Assembly (NCBI GenBank): GCA_027623295.1
Contig: JAQBXR010000014.1
Coordinates: 22,577 to 86,576 of the forward strand
Reading direction: 5' to 3'
Source: Planctomycetota bacterium
GTDB taxonomy: Bacteria > Planctomycetota > UBA1135
DNA: 64,000 bases
Within the stretch, counting starts at the first letter, position 1, and each line of letters starts with the position of its first letter. A program made the position numbers and the translations under genes. Positions 27,968 through 36,646 of the stretch are shown in pieces. The notes under the pieces were generated by a model that made no database searches, had not been told where the DNA came from, and worked only from the letters and a program-made list of their open reading frames with translations.

Positions 27968-30952
27968 ATGCTCCTAACCCTGCTCACGGCGCCACTGTGC
28001 GCCTCATTACTTATGCTCCAAGACCCTGTGGTCACGGTCAAACCAGCGGAGCCACAGAGCCCCATTACTGGTTTCGATCACTTGGAAATCCAAGCCAATA
28101 CCTTCACCAGCAACCGACAGCAGGACGCGTCCGTTGCCGCTGATGCCCATGGTAACCTTATGGTGGCCTGGGGAAGCCGGCGCCAAGAGCAAGGGACATT
28201 CGGCATTTTTGCCCAATTCCTAGACCCACGTGGACGTGCTCTGAGCACCGAAATCCACGTCAACCAGTTCGTGCCTAGCGAGCAAGCTAAGCCCTCGGTG
28301 ACCTTCGCCGCAGATGGTACCGCCTGGATTTTATGGCATTCGGTAGGCCAAGATGGTGATGGCGTAGGCCTATACGCGCGTCGCTTTGGCATGACGAAGG
28401 ATGGCCTAAAGCCTTTGGGAGACGAGTTTTCGGTGAACACTCTCAGCGAAAATGACCAACTAGATGGCGTCATCAGTGCGGCCCCAGATGGTGGCGTGTT
28501 GTGCGCCTGGACTGGTGTCGAGGAGCAGCGCGAAGTAATTCACGCCCGCCACTTCCAGGCCGATGGCACCCCATCTGGCAAGGAGTTCCGGATTTCCTCC
28601 GATAGCGAGAACAACGAACACCTGGTGTCCCTGGCAACCTCTCCGAATGGAGTTCTTGCTGTTTGGGGGCGCCGCAACAGTGCCCACTCTCCTGAAGGCA
28701 TTGCCGGTAGCTTGGTAAACATGGTGGAAGGAAAAGCTGTGATCCAAGAGTTCGTAGTGGTTTCCGGCGAAGAGGCCCTCGAAGTGGAGCCTTCCCTTGA
28801 TGCGGCTGCAGATGGCAGCTTTGTGGTCGCCTGGATGAGCACCCTTAGTGGTGACAAATACCACACCATGGTGCAGCGCTACAACGCAGACCTCAGCCCG
28901 CGCGGCGAGGCTTTGGAAGTCGATGCAGGTGGCACACAAGAGCGTTCCGGCGCCCAAGTTGCTGTAGCTCCAGATGGACGTTACCTCGTTGCCTACAATA
29001 CTTTATGGGCAAAGGAGTTTTCCGCCCCAGCGCACCGTCCGACCCGCCCGACCTCGATTCAGGCACGTCGCTTCGCGGCCGATGGCACCCCTATCGGGGA
29101 GGGCTTTCGCCTCAATCAGTTCGACGAAGGTGAGCAAACGCTCATGGTTGGCATCAACGCCAAGCACCTTTTGTGGACTGCCCAGGACCAGTTGGTGGCT
29201 GCATGGCACGGAAACTTGCCTACCGACTCGCGCGCCGTTGGCTTGACCATGCTTGTGCCTGAGTCCTTCCAGCCTATAGCTCCAGCTCACCTCGAGCCGA
29301 AAGCTGCTGGCAGTGACGTCACCGAAGACATGGTGCACGGCCTAACCGCCTACCCGGACTACGACCCGAACTTCCGCCGTCGTGCTTCCAGTCCGCCACC
29401 TTTGGCATCCGGCGGTTCCGGCGGCTTTGAAGCCATCTCCAACACTGGTTGGACTCCACCAGACCCAGATCTTGCAGTAGGCCCTAACCACATTGTGACC
29501 GTGGCCAACGGTGAGATTTCTTTCCATACCAAGGGCGGCACCCGCACTTTCGTCGACACCATTGCAGGTAGCGGAGGATTCTGGGGCTCCGTAGGCGCTG
29601 GCGGATTCGTGTTTGACCCGGTTGCACTCTTTGATCCACATACCAACCGGTACATCGTGGCGGCAGCAGACGGTGCCGGCTCGAACGATGCCATCGTGAT
29701 TGCGATGTCTGACGACGATGACCCGAACGGCACCTGGCACAAGTACCGCTTCTTGATTTCGGGCACCTGTACTTTCTACGATTTCCCGAACCTTGGAGTT
29801 AACGAAGATGCCATCTTTATGGCTGGCGATTGTTTCTCAGGTGGCGGCAACCGCGTATTCATGTGGGACAAGAGCTTGGTCATGAACGGCCTACCGGTCA
29901 CCATGAACCAAGTGCAAACGGCTGGCAACCCCATTTCTTTAGGTGCCACCAAAAACTACGACACCAACTCACCGGCTTATTTTGCAACGACCTACTCGTC
30001 AAGTAGTAGCCGCATCATGCTGAAGTCGATTACCGATCCAAATGGAACTCCCGTACTCACTCAGTTCGAGATTACCGTGCCTAGTTTCAGCTTTCCTCCT
30101 GGAGCCACCCAACTTGGAACCTCCAACCTCGCGGCCACGATTGACTGGCGGATCAAGAATGGCGTGGTGCGCAATGACCACCTTTGGCTGTCGCACAACA
30201 CAGGTCCAAGTACCGCGCGCGTAGCTTGGTACGAGATTGACCTCAACGGATGGCCAGTCAGTGGCAGCAATCCAACTTTGGTGCAGTCTGGAAATCTGGA
30301 CTTTGGAAGTGGAGAGCACAACTGGTTTGGCGACATTAACGTGACCGATTCCGGCGACGCCGTCCTTGCTTTCAACCGCTCCTCTTCGAGCCAATTCATT
30401 TCAGTGGAGTTCGCGACGCGTAAGGCTGGCGATCCCGCGGGAACCTTTAGCCTTCCGAAGCAGCTGCAAATTAGTACTTCCCCAGAAACCGGCACACGCT
30501 GGGGTGATTATGCAGGCGTGGAGCAGGATCCGAACGAGCCTGGTACTTTCTGGAGCCATCACGAATACCGCACTTCGGGCTGGCGTACGTGGGTTGGCGA
30601 GTTCAGCGTTGCGCAGGACTTGACGCTCAACGCACCGATTTTGATTCCTGGGGTCAGTTCCAGTTGGTCGGTGGATAACGCTGCTGCCGGCGAAACCGTG
30701 CACTACTTGGTCAGCCTGAATGCTGGCTCTTGGGCGCCACCACAACTTGGTGGTTTGGTCCTCGACCTTGGAACGCCTGCCACTTACATTGGCAATGCCG
30801 TTGCTAACGGTTCCGGTACCGCAAGCTTGCTAGTTCCGGTTCCTGCCGGTGCTCCAAGTGGGGCAACCGCATACCTTCAAGTTGCCGCAATCCGCGGTGT
30901 TGGAGGTGCAGATTCGGTCAAGTCGAACTTGGTCACCACGGTGATTCAGTAA
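27968..30952 (+). CDS. Large secreted protein of repeated propeller-like blades with shared C-terminal domain
   Basis: The protein has 994 residues with a short signal sequence (MLLTLLTAPLCASLLML). Residues from about 55 to 440 repeat a blade-like unit with the pattern DASVAADAHGNLMVAW, PSVTFAADGTAWILWHS, GVISAAPDGGVLCAW and QVAVAPDGRYLVAY, suggesting a beta propeller. A second part from about 480 has GWTPPDPDLAVGPNHIVTVA and FDPVALFDPHTNRYIV. The last 90 residues (LVSLNAGSWAPPQLGG to SNLVTTVIQ) match the C-terminal module seen at 16065 and 33273. No catalytic motif is recognised. The start at 27968 puts the signal peptide at the N-terminus. A strong terminator follows. Confidence 0.85.
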   Translation: MLLTLLTAPLCASLLMLQDPVVTVKPAEPQSPITGFDHLEIQANTFTSNRQQDASVAADAHGNLMVAWGSRRQEQGTFGIFAQFLDPRGRALSTEIHVNQFVPSEQAKPSVTFAADGTAWILWHSVGQDGDGVGLYARRFGMTKDGLKPLGDEFSVNTLSENDQLDGVISAAPDGGVLCAWTGVEEQREVIHARHFQADGTPSGKEFRISSDSENNEHLVSLATSPNGVLAVWGRRNSAHSPEGIAGSLVNMVEGKAVIQEFVVVSGEEALEVEPSLDAAADGSFVVAWMSTLSGDKYHTMVQRYNADLSPRGEALEVDAGGTQERSGAQVAVAPDGRYLVAYNTLWAKEFSAPAHRPTRPTSIQARRFAADGTPIGEGFRLNQFDEGEQTLMVGINAKHLLWTAQDQLVAAWHGNLPTDSRAVGLTMLVPESFQPIAPAHLEPKAAGSDVTEDMVHGLTAYPDYDPNFRRRASSPPPLASGGSGGFEAISNTGWTPPDPDLAVGPNHIVTVANGEISFHTKGGTRTFVDTIAGSGGFWGSVGAGGFVFDPVALFDPHTNRYIVAAADGAGSNDAIVIAMSDDDDPNGTWHKYRFLISGTCTFYDFPNLGVNEDAIFMAGDCFSGGGNRVFMWDKSLVMNGLPVTMNQVQTAGNPISLGATKNYDTNSPAYFATTYSSSSSRIMLKSITDPNGTPVLTQFEITVPSFSFPPGATQLGTSNLAATIDWRIKNGVVRNDHLWLSHNTGPSTARVAWYEIDLNGWPVSGSNPTLVQSGNLDFGSGEHNWFGDINVTDSGDAVLAFNRSSSSQFISVEFATRKAGDPAGTFSLPKQLQISTSPETGTRWGDYAGVEQDPNEPGTFWSHHEYRTSGWRTWVGEFSVAQDLTLNAPILIPGVSSSWSVDNAAAGETVHYLVSLNAGSWAPPQLGGLVLDLGTPATYIGNAVANGSGTASLLVPVPAGAPSGATAYLQVAAIRGVGGADSVKSNLVTTVIQ

Positions 30953-30972
30953 ACGGTTTTACCGAACTTTTC

Positions 30973-31005
30973 CCGTCGCTTCCTGAAAAGGGAGCGGCGG
31001 TTTTT
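30973..31005 (+). terminator. Intrinsic terminator
   Basis: CCGTCGCTTCC (30973-30983) pairs with GGGAGCGGCGG (30990-31000) over 11 bp with G-U pairs, loop TGAAAA, then five T. It terminates the gene ending at 30952. Confidence 0.92.
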
Positions 31006-31020
31006 CATGGCCGATGCCGG

Positions 31021-31674
31021 CTATTCCGTTTCCGTTTGTAACGACATATGGCGGTCGGAATCTTCCACTACTTCAGCACCGGAAATGCCTGCCGCACGAG
31101 CGATATCGACAAATTCATCGGGCGTGAAGGCGGCGCACAGGCTTGCGTGGAAGAGTTCCCGTGCGTATTCCGCCTCATTGGCTGCGTGCAGATCGACCAG
31201 GGCGGTAGCAGCAGCGACGTCATCGGGGCGGAACAGGTCGCGGATAAGAAAAACACCACCTGGTTTCAGAACGCGCCAGGCTTCGCGCAGAAACGGAACC
31301 GGATCTGGGATGTGATGCAGAATGCTGTTCGAGCATACCGTGTCAAAGCTATCGTCCGGGAAATCGAGGCCCTTGGCGTCTGCAATCAAAAACTCCACGC
31401 GATCACCTTGTGCACAAACCGCTTTATGCTCCTCGGCAATCTTCAGCATGTTTTCAGAGAGGTCCACGCCCACCACTTCTAGCTCAGGCTTTTGCGTGAC
31501 CAGTTGCAGCGCAATATGCCCTGGTCCACAGCCGATATCTAAGACACGGCCGTGTACTCCAAGTTCGAGCAAACGAGCGATAAAGGCATCGTTGGCGCCT
31601 GAATGATCCATGGCATCGTAGCCTTCGGCATCTTCCACACTGTCCATGACTTCGGGTTCGAGCACGCGTTCCAT
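31021..31674 (-). CDS. Class I SAM-dependent methyltransferase (UbiE-like)
   Basis: The protein has 217 residues. Motif I is VLDIGCGPGHIALQL, the acidic residue after strand 2 is in VVGVDLSENML, motif II/III is RVEFLIADAKGLDFPDDSFD with CSNSILHHIPDP, and WRVLKPGGVFLIRDL follows. Methyltransferase family 11 proteins of this type act on small molecules such as quinones or lipids; the substrate here is unknown. The ATG at 31674 is preferred because the frame upstream enters the intergenic space shared with the divergent uracil glycosylase gene (start 31700). Confidence 0.88.
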   Translation of the reverse strand: MERVLEPEVMDSVEDAEGYDAMDHSGANDAFIARLLELGVHGRVLDIGCGPGHIALQLVTQKPELEVVGVDLSENMLKIAEEHKAVCAQGDRVEFLIADAKGLDFPDDSFDTVCSNSILHHIPDPVPFLREAWRVLKPGGVFLIRDLFRPDDVAAATALVDLHAANEAEYARELFHASLCAAFTPDEFVDIARAAGISGAEVVEDSDRHMSLQTETE

Positions 31675-31699
31675 GGGCGAAAGGGTACACTCCCGCCCC

Positions 31700-32407
31700 A
31701 TGGGGCTGATAGAAGTTGACCGAAAACTCTCCGCTGCGGTGGATTTGCTCTCCTTTCCGGAGCCGGTGACGCATGTTTACAACCCGCTGGACTACGCGCG
31801 GCTACCACACGAGAAGTTCCTCAAGAAATATGCGCGCAAGGGCATACCGAACCTCTTGCTCGGCATGAACCCTGGCCCGTGGGGCATGGCGCAAACCGGA
31901 ATCCCATTTGGCGAGGTGGCGATGGCTCGGGACTGGCTCAAAGTCGCGGCCAAAGTTAACGCACCCGCAGTGCAGCACCCTAAGCGTCCGATTGAAGGCT
32001 TTGATTGCCAGCGCTCGGAAGTCAGCGGCAAACGCATGTGGAGCTGGGCGCAAGAGTACTTTGGTACCCCAGAAGCCTTCTTTAAGCAGTTCTTCGTCTT
32101 CAACTATTGCCCGCTCGTATTCATGGAAGAGACCGGCAAAAACTTTACTCCCGACAAACTCCCCGCGTCTGCACGTGATCCCTTGTTTGAAGTTTGCGAT
32201 GCTTCCCTCCGCGAAGCCGTGAAGTGGTTGAAACCAAAACGAGTGATTGGTGTGGGCAAGTTCGCCGAAAAATGTGCCCAACGCGTGCTCGGTGATTTAG
32301 ATCTAGAAATTGGATTCGTCCTGCACCCTAGCCCTGCAAGTCCGATTGCAAACCGCGGATGGGCCCCGCAGGCCGAAGCCAAACTCAAAGAGCTCGGCGC
32401 CCTTTAG
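31700..32407 (+). CDS. SMUG1-type uracil-DNA glycosylase
   Basis: Excises uracil and oxidised uracil from DNA. The 235 residues match the SMUG family of the UDG superfamily: motif A GMNPGPWGMAQTGIPFGEV, the FNYCPLVFME strand, VIGVGKFAEKCA, and the C-terminal motif HPSPASPIANRGW. In SMUG1 the Asn of GMNPGP and the His of HPSPASP are the catalytic pair, and both are present. The start is the ATG at 31700. Exonuclease III follows six bases after the stop, so glycosylase and AP endonuclease form a compact base-excision-repair operon. Confidence 0.95.
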   Translation: MGLIEVDRKLSAAVDLLSFPEPVTHVYNPLDYARLPHEKFLKKYARKGIPNLLLGMNPGPWGMAQTGIPFGEVAMARDWLKVAAKVNAPAVQHPKRPIEGFDCQRSEVSGKRMWSWAQEYFGTPEAFFKQFFVFNYCPLVFMEETGKNFTPDKLPASARDPLFEVCDASLREAVKWLKPKRVIGVGKFAEKCAQRVLGDLDLEIGFVLHPSPASPIANRGWAPQAEAKLKELGAL

Positions 32408-32412
32408 ACATC

Positions 32413-33186
32413 ATGCGCATCGTCTCCCTCAACGTTAATGGAATCCGCTCGGCCGACCGTAAAGGCTTTTTTGATTGGATTCCCGAGCACAATCCCGACA
32501 TCCTTTGCTTGCAGGAAACTCGGGTTCAAGACCATCAAATGACTGATGTCATGCGCACACCTCCGGGCATGCATGCGATTTATCATCACGCCGAAAAGCC
32601 GGGTTATAGCGGCGTTGCAATTTATTCAAAAGTGAAACCGGACAAGGTCACATTAGGCTTGGGTTGGGAAGAGTTCGATCGCGAAGGACGCTTTCTGCAA
32701 GCCGATTTTGGACGTCTGAGCGTGGTTAGTTTGTACCTGCCATCGGGATCGGCGAAGGAAGAGCGCCAAGCCTTTAAGTATGTGTGCATGGATCGCTTCG
32801 CTGAGTGGCTAGAGGAAAAGCGCGCGTCGAAACGCAACGTTGTCGTCTGCGGCGACTGGAATATTGCGCACACCAATAAGGACATTAAAAACTGGCGGGG
32901 TAATCAAAAGCAGTCTGGTTTCTTGCCAGAGGAACGCGCGTGGATGACCAAGGTGTTTGGCGAACTCGGATGGTCCGACGCTTACCGCAATCTCTACCCC
33001 GATGCCGAAGGCGAGGGCTATACCTGGTGGTCGAACCGCGGACAAGCCTATGCCAACAACACCGGATGGCGGATTGATTATCAGGTGTGTACTCCGGGCA
33101 TGGCCAAGAAAGCAACCTCGTCCTCGGTGTACAAAGACCTGCGTTTATCGGACCACGCTCCGCTCACGGTCGACTACGACTTGTAG
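32413..33186 (+). CDS. xth: Exodeoxyribonuclease III / AP endonuclease
   Basis: Cleaves abasic sites created by the upstream glycosylase. The 257-residue EEP-fold protein has MRIVSLNVNGIRS, ILCLQETRVQD (metal Glu), VSLYLPSGS, VVCGDWNIAH (Asp/Asn), YTWWSNRG, NTGWRIDYQVC and LSDHAPLTVDYDL with the catalytic His. All catalytic positions are intact. The ATG at 32413 is the natural N-terminus of the family. It overlaps no other gene and follows the SMUG gene by six bases. Confidence 0.95.
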   Translation: MRIVSLNVNGIRSADRKGFFDWIPEHNPDILCLQETRVQDHQMTDVMRTPPGMHAIYHHAEKPGYSGVAIYSKVKPDKVTLGLGWEEFDREGRFLQADFGRLSVVSLYLPSGSAKEERQAFKYVCMDRFAEWLEEKRASKRNVVVCGDWNIAHTNKDIKNWRGNQKQSGFLPEERAWMTKVFGELGWSDAYRNLYPDAEGEGYTWWSNRGQAYANNTGWRIDYQVCTPGMAKKATSSSVYKDLRLSDHAPLTVDYDL

Positions 33187-33272
33187 GGTTAAGGGCCCGG
33201 CAGAGAACACGCCGGCTGCTAAGATGTTGTTTGGCCGGATGGACCGGCATTCCCCCTTTACCTCCTCGCACC

Positions 33273-34217
33273 ATGTTCAAATACGCCCTTCCCCTCGCTG
33301 CAACCCTCATAGCTGCGCCTCTGCTCGCTCAAACCGAGCAGTTTTCTTCGGTTCTCGACCAGCCGAATAACCTGATTTCTTGGAACGTTTCCACCAGTAT
33401 TGGCTCGGTGAACGTATCTCCAGCAACCTTCCGTATTGGTGGCAGTGTGGAGCTGTTGTTGGATTCTACGAATGCCCCATATACAAGTGGTGCCCTGAAC
33501 GGCGCCATCGCTTTCACCAGCCCAACGACTTTAAGCGGTGAAATTCCAAACCCGCTTTGGTTCCTGCCGCCGCTTGCAACCTTCGACATTAAAAACCTGG
33601 AATTCCATCTGTCGTCGCCCTCCTTCAGCATTGCGCCAAATGGCGACTTCAGCGCAATGATTGTGCTGACCACCACCGCCGGTACCAACACCATGGGCGG
33701 ATTGTTTGGCAGTGGCACTGGGCCGATTGCAGGACTGGAATCCACGCCAACAGCTGTCAATGGCAATGTAAGCCAGAGTGGTACCACGATTACTTTTAAC
33801 TTGGACATGGGGATTGCCGTGACTCTGCTCGACCCGGGCACTGGCGTCAGCAGTGACATTACTTTCAATGGACCCCTTGCCGGATTCTCGGATAGCACCG
33901 AGAACGGAAGCTTTCACTTGGAAGCTCCTTTGCCAATGAATCTTGGCGCGAACAACATGCCCTTCACCGGAGCCACCCCTGGCGGTGCCGTCTTCCTCGC
34001 AGGAACTGTTGCGGGTCGTGGCTCCGTTTTCATCGGGGCATTGAATGCAACCTTGGGCATTGCCAATCCAGCGCAAGCCGGCGGCACCACTGCTGACGGA
34101 TCCGGCAACGGCCGCTTTAACGTGAATGTACCAAGCAGCCTTCTAGGGCGTTCGGTTTGGCTGCAAGGCGTCGAAGCGAACAACGCAAGTAACGTCTTCG
34201 GTTCCTGGGTTCAGTAA
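33273..34217 (+). CDS. Secreted beta-rich protein with shared C-terminal domain
   Basis: Function unknown. The 314-residue product has a signal peptide ending PLLAQT. The body is rich in Thr, Ser, Asn and Gly with alternating hydrophobic residues (TAVNGNVSQSGTTITFNLDM), as in beta-sandwich secreted proteins. The tail, from about residue 230 (GGAVFLAGTVAGRGSVFIGA) through LLGRSVWLQGVEANNASNVF, belongs to the same module as the tails at 16065 and 27968. The ATG at 33273 precedes the signal peptide. The next gene starts 10 bases after its stop, so they may be cotranscribed. Confidence 0.82.
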   Translation: MFKYALPLAATLIAAPLLAQTEQFSSVLDQPNNLISWNVSTSIGSVNVSPATFRIGGSVELLLDSTNAPYTSGALNGAIAFTSPTTLSGEIPNPLWFLPPLATFDIKNLEFHLSSPSFSIAPNGDFSAMIVLTTTAGTNTMGGLFGSGTGPIAGLESTPTAVNGNVSQSGTTITFNLDMGIAVTLLDPGTGVSSDITFNGPLAGFSDSTENGSFHLEAPLPMNLGANNMPFTGATPGGAVFLAGTVAGRGSVFIGALNATLGIANPAQAGGTTADGSGNGRFNVNVPSSLLGRSVWLQGVEANNASNVFGSWVQ

Positions 34218-34226
34218 GGATTACGC

Positions 34227-35396
34227 ATGCGAATGGCCTGCACTGTTTTGAGCCTGATTGCGCTGACTTCTTCGGGGTGGGCGCAAGTGGACCCGAACGA
34301 TGTGGGCCATGGCTGCCAGGTTTGCCACTTAACCGGGGTCAAGGAGTGTAAGGCGCACCCTTCGAGTTTGGCAGAAGCCGAAACCGAAGTCCTTTATTGT
34401 TCGGTCGCAAGCTCGTGTAAAGACTGCTCCGGCGCCCTGCTGGTGGACTGCAAAAAGTGCAGCGGCGGTCCTGGCAATATCGAAATGGAAACCCGGCAGC
34501 TACGTTCCAAGCGTTTCAAAGACAGCCCGACTCCGGCGGAAGAATTATTTGAGCGCGAGTTAGTTCGGGTTGTGACCGCTCACTTCGACATCATCATTGA
34601 TTGCGAGGAAATCAAAGATGGCTCGCGAAAAATGAGTGCTCATGAAGTGGCGCATGCCTTAGCTACCGAAGCCGAGAAGGCTGCAGCCCTGCTTGATGAA
34701 CAGTTTGACGCCAAGCTGCATCATTACTCGCGACGCTCCCGCATTTGGTTCTGGGGTGACCCGAAGGATCATTTACTGGTCAATCAGAAAGTCCTCGGCA
34801 CCAATGATGGCGGCGCCTTCAAATTATTTGGCCCCGACCCCGCCTATTCGGCATGGACCAAGGAACGTGGCTTAGAAAACGAGGGCATGTTAATTGTGTC
34901 GAATGGGGTACACATTGGCGTGCATCTCCTACTGAGCAACTTGTTCCAAAACCAGTGGATTGGCAACTTCAAAGCCGGTTGGTTTGATGTCGGCGCCGCC
35001 CACTACTACGAGAACCAGCGCTTCCAGCAAGTGACGACTTATTGCATCGACGAAGCCGATGCCAACCTTGATTATGAAGACGGACGTTGGCACGTTCCGG
35101 TACGCAAGTATCTGACCAAGAATAAGGAAAGCCTGCTTCCAAACTTGCTGTCGAAGATTTCCGGCACTATGTGGGATGAAGAACATGCGCTGGCATGGAG
35201 CCTATACGACTGGGTGGCCACGGTGCACCCAGAAGCCTTGAAGCCTCTCCTTCTTGGCTACAAGGAGCGCAAGGAAACGCGTGATTTGTTCAAACAGCAT
35301 CTTGGCATGACGATTCAGCAAGTAGAAGAAGCGTGGCGCACATGGGTTTTTGACACCTATCCGGTGAAGAATCCAAAGCCGCGCAAGAAGCTCTAA
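34227..35396 (+). CDS. Secreted cysteine-rich protein with degenerate peptidase-like domain
   Basis: The protein has 389 residues with a signal peptide (cleavage near SGWAQ). Residues about 27-90 hold zinc-ribbon-like pairs: CQVCHLTGVKEC, then CKDCSGALLVDCKKCSGG, reminiscent of DnaJ-type zinc fingers. The remainder resembles the proteins at 41204 and 39110: a VHIGVHLLLSNLF helix where gluzincin peptidases have HExxH, then AGWFDVGAAHYYE in place of the W-x-x-EG segment, and a C-terminal EEAWRTWVFDTYP matching EWAEWCENNYP at 41204. It lacks HExxH, so peptidase activity is unlikely. Part of a small local paralogue family. Confidence 0.78.
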   Translation: MRMACTVLSLIALTSSGWAQVDPNDVGHGCQVCHLTGVKECKAHPSSLAEAETEVLYCSVASSCKDCSGALLVDCKKCSGGPGNIEMETRQLRSKRFKDSPTPAEELFERELVRVVTAHFDIIIDCEEIKDGSRKMSAHEVAHALATEAEKAAALLDEQFDAKLHHYSRRSRIWFWGDPKDHLLVNQKVLGTNDGGAFKLFGPDPAYSAWTKERGLENEGMLIVSNGVHIGVHLLLSNLFQNQWIGNFKAGWFDVGAAHYYENQRFQQVTTYCIDEADANLDYEDGRWHVPVRKYLTKNKESLLPNLLSKISGTMWDEEHALAWSLYDWVATVHPEALKPLLLGYKERKETRDLFKQHLGMTIQQVEEAWRTWVFDTYPVKNPKPRKKL

Positions 35397-35440
35397 GCAA
35401 TCATCCCGCCGAGCCAGGGTTTCTGGGACAATGATGCACG

Positions 35441-36463
35441 ATGTTGCTGCCCCTACTGCTTCTTTACACACAAAGTCCGGCTCCGGCGCCCACGCCTACC
35501 CGCACCGCTCCGCCTTTTGATCACGTCATCCTGATTAGTGTAGATGGCCTGCGCAGCGATGCCCTGCTCATCAACGGAAGCGAAGGTCTTCCCCATTTCC
35601 AACGTTTGATGTACGGCGCGCACACTCTGAACGCCCGATGTGATCCACATTATTCGGTGACCCTCCCCAACCACACGGACATGCTTACCGGGCGCTTGGT
35701 CAAAGGTGAAGGTGGACACGGTTGGACTTCGAATGCAACCCCACCTCCGGAAGGGATTCTGGTGAATAAAGAAGGCGGCATCTTTCAAGGCATCTACCAT
35801 CAGACTTCCGCCGCCGGCATCGACGATGCTTTCCTTGCTTCAAAACCGAAATTCTTACTCTTCACGCAAAGTTGGAATCCGACTTTTGACCTCCGCGTCA
35901 TGGACGTAGTTCTGGTCAAAGACGATGTCGAAGCCCAAATGGATTTAGTTTTCCAAATGCTCGATGAGGAGCAACACCAACGTTCCTTCACCTTTCTGCA
36001 TTTACGTGGCCCCGATGATGCTGGCCATGCCGAAGGCTGGGATATGACCCCTGGATCTCATTACTTGAAGGCCGTTCAAGATGCCGACCGACAAATTGGA
36101 CGCATTTTGACCTTCCTGGATGAGCACCAGGCCTTACGCAAATCTACCGCTTTAGTGGTGACGGCAGATCATGGTGGCGGCGTTCCGCATAAGAATCATC
36201 ATGGGCATGGCATGATGTTGGTGAACACCATGATTCCTTTCTTTATTGACCTTCCGGAATCCGAGCGCATAGACCTCTATCAACTTTGCGCCACCACCCG
36301 ACGCGATCCAGGCATCGATCCGGTTGCAAATGATGCAGACAAACTCCCGCCGATTCGCAATGGAGACGCCGCCAACCTTTGCCTGGCGCTCTTAGGTTTA
36401 GAGTCCATCCCTGGCTCCACGGTGAACGTAGCGCAAGATTTCGTTGGCGCCCTATATCAGTGA
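35441..36463 (+). CDS. Exported type I phosphodiesterase/alkaline-phosphatase-superfamily protein
   Basis: The protein has 340 residues with a short signal peptide (LLPLLLLYTQSPAPAP). It belongs to the alkaline phosphatase superfamily: the metal Asp is in VILISVDGLRSDAL, the nucleophile region is DPHYSVTLPNHTDMLTG (Thr/Ser plus Asn as in nucleotide pyrophosphatases), HLRGPDDAGHAEGW carries the second metal site (Asp, His), and VVTADHGG the third, with a further His in HHGHGMM. Likely hydrolyses phosphodiesters in the periplasm. Its stop overlaps the GTG of a glycerol kinase stub (GTGA), suggesting a former operon. Confidence 0.9.
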   Translation: MLLPLLLLYTQSPAPAPTPTRTAPPFDHVILISVDGLRSDALLINGSEGLPHFQRLMYGAHTLNARCDPHYSVTLPNHTDMLTGRLVKGEGGHGWTSNATPPPEGILVNKEGGIFQGIYHQTSAAGIDDAFLASKPKFLLFTQSWNPTFDLRVMDVVLVKDDVEAQMDLVFQMLDEEQHQRSFTFLHLRGPDDAGHAEGWDMTPGSHYLKAVQDADRQIGRILTFLDEHQALRKSTALVVTADHGGGVPHKNHHGHGMMLVNTMIPFFIDLPESERIDLYQLCATTRRDPGIDPVANDADKLPPIRNGDAANLCLALLGLESIPGSTVNVAQDFVGALYQ

Positions 36464-36639
36464 ACGAATCTCCGTTGTTGCTCGCCATCGATCAAGCCAC
36501 CACCTCGAGTCGTGCCGTCTTATTCCGTGTCGACCAGCAACCCATCCGTAGTGCACAATGGGAACTCGCACAATCCTTCCCCCAGCCAGCCGCGATCAGC
36601 GATAGGCACTCTGGGGCAACGCTGTTTCGCGTACACTAA
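36460..36639 (+). pseudogene. glpK: Truncated glycerol kinase (N-terminal stub)
   Basis: The frame opens at GTG 36460, overlapping the preceding stop as GTGA. It reads LLAIDQATTSSRAVLFRVDQ, then ELAQSFPQPA, which is the unmistakable start of glycerol kinase (compare LAIDQGTTSSRAILFD..QEFTQIFPQPGW). After about 44 codons similarity stops abruptly; 15 unrelated codons follow before the stop at 36639. The kinase normally has about 500 residues, so over 90% of the gene is deleted. The next gene begins eight bases later. It can have no kinase activity. Confidence 0.85.
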
Positions 36640-36646
36640 GTAGTTC

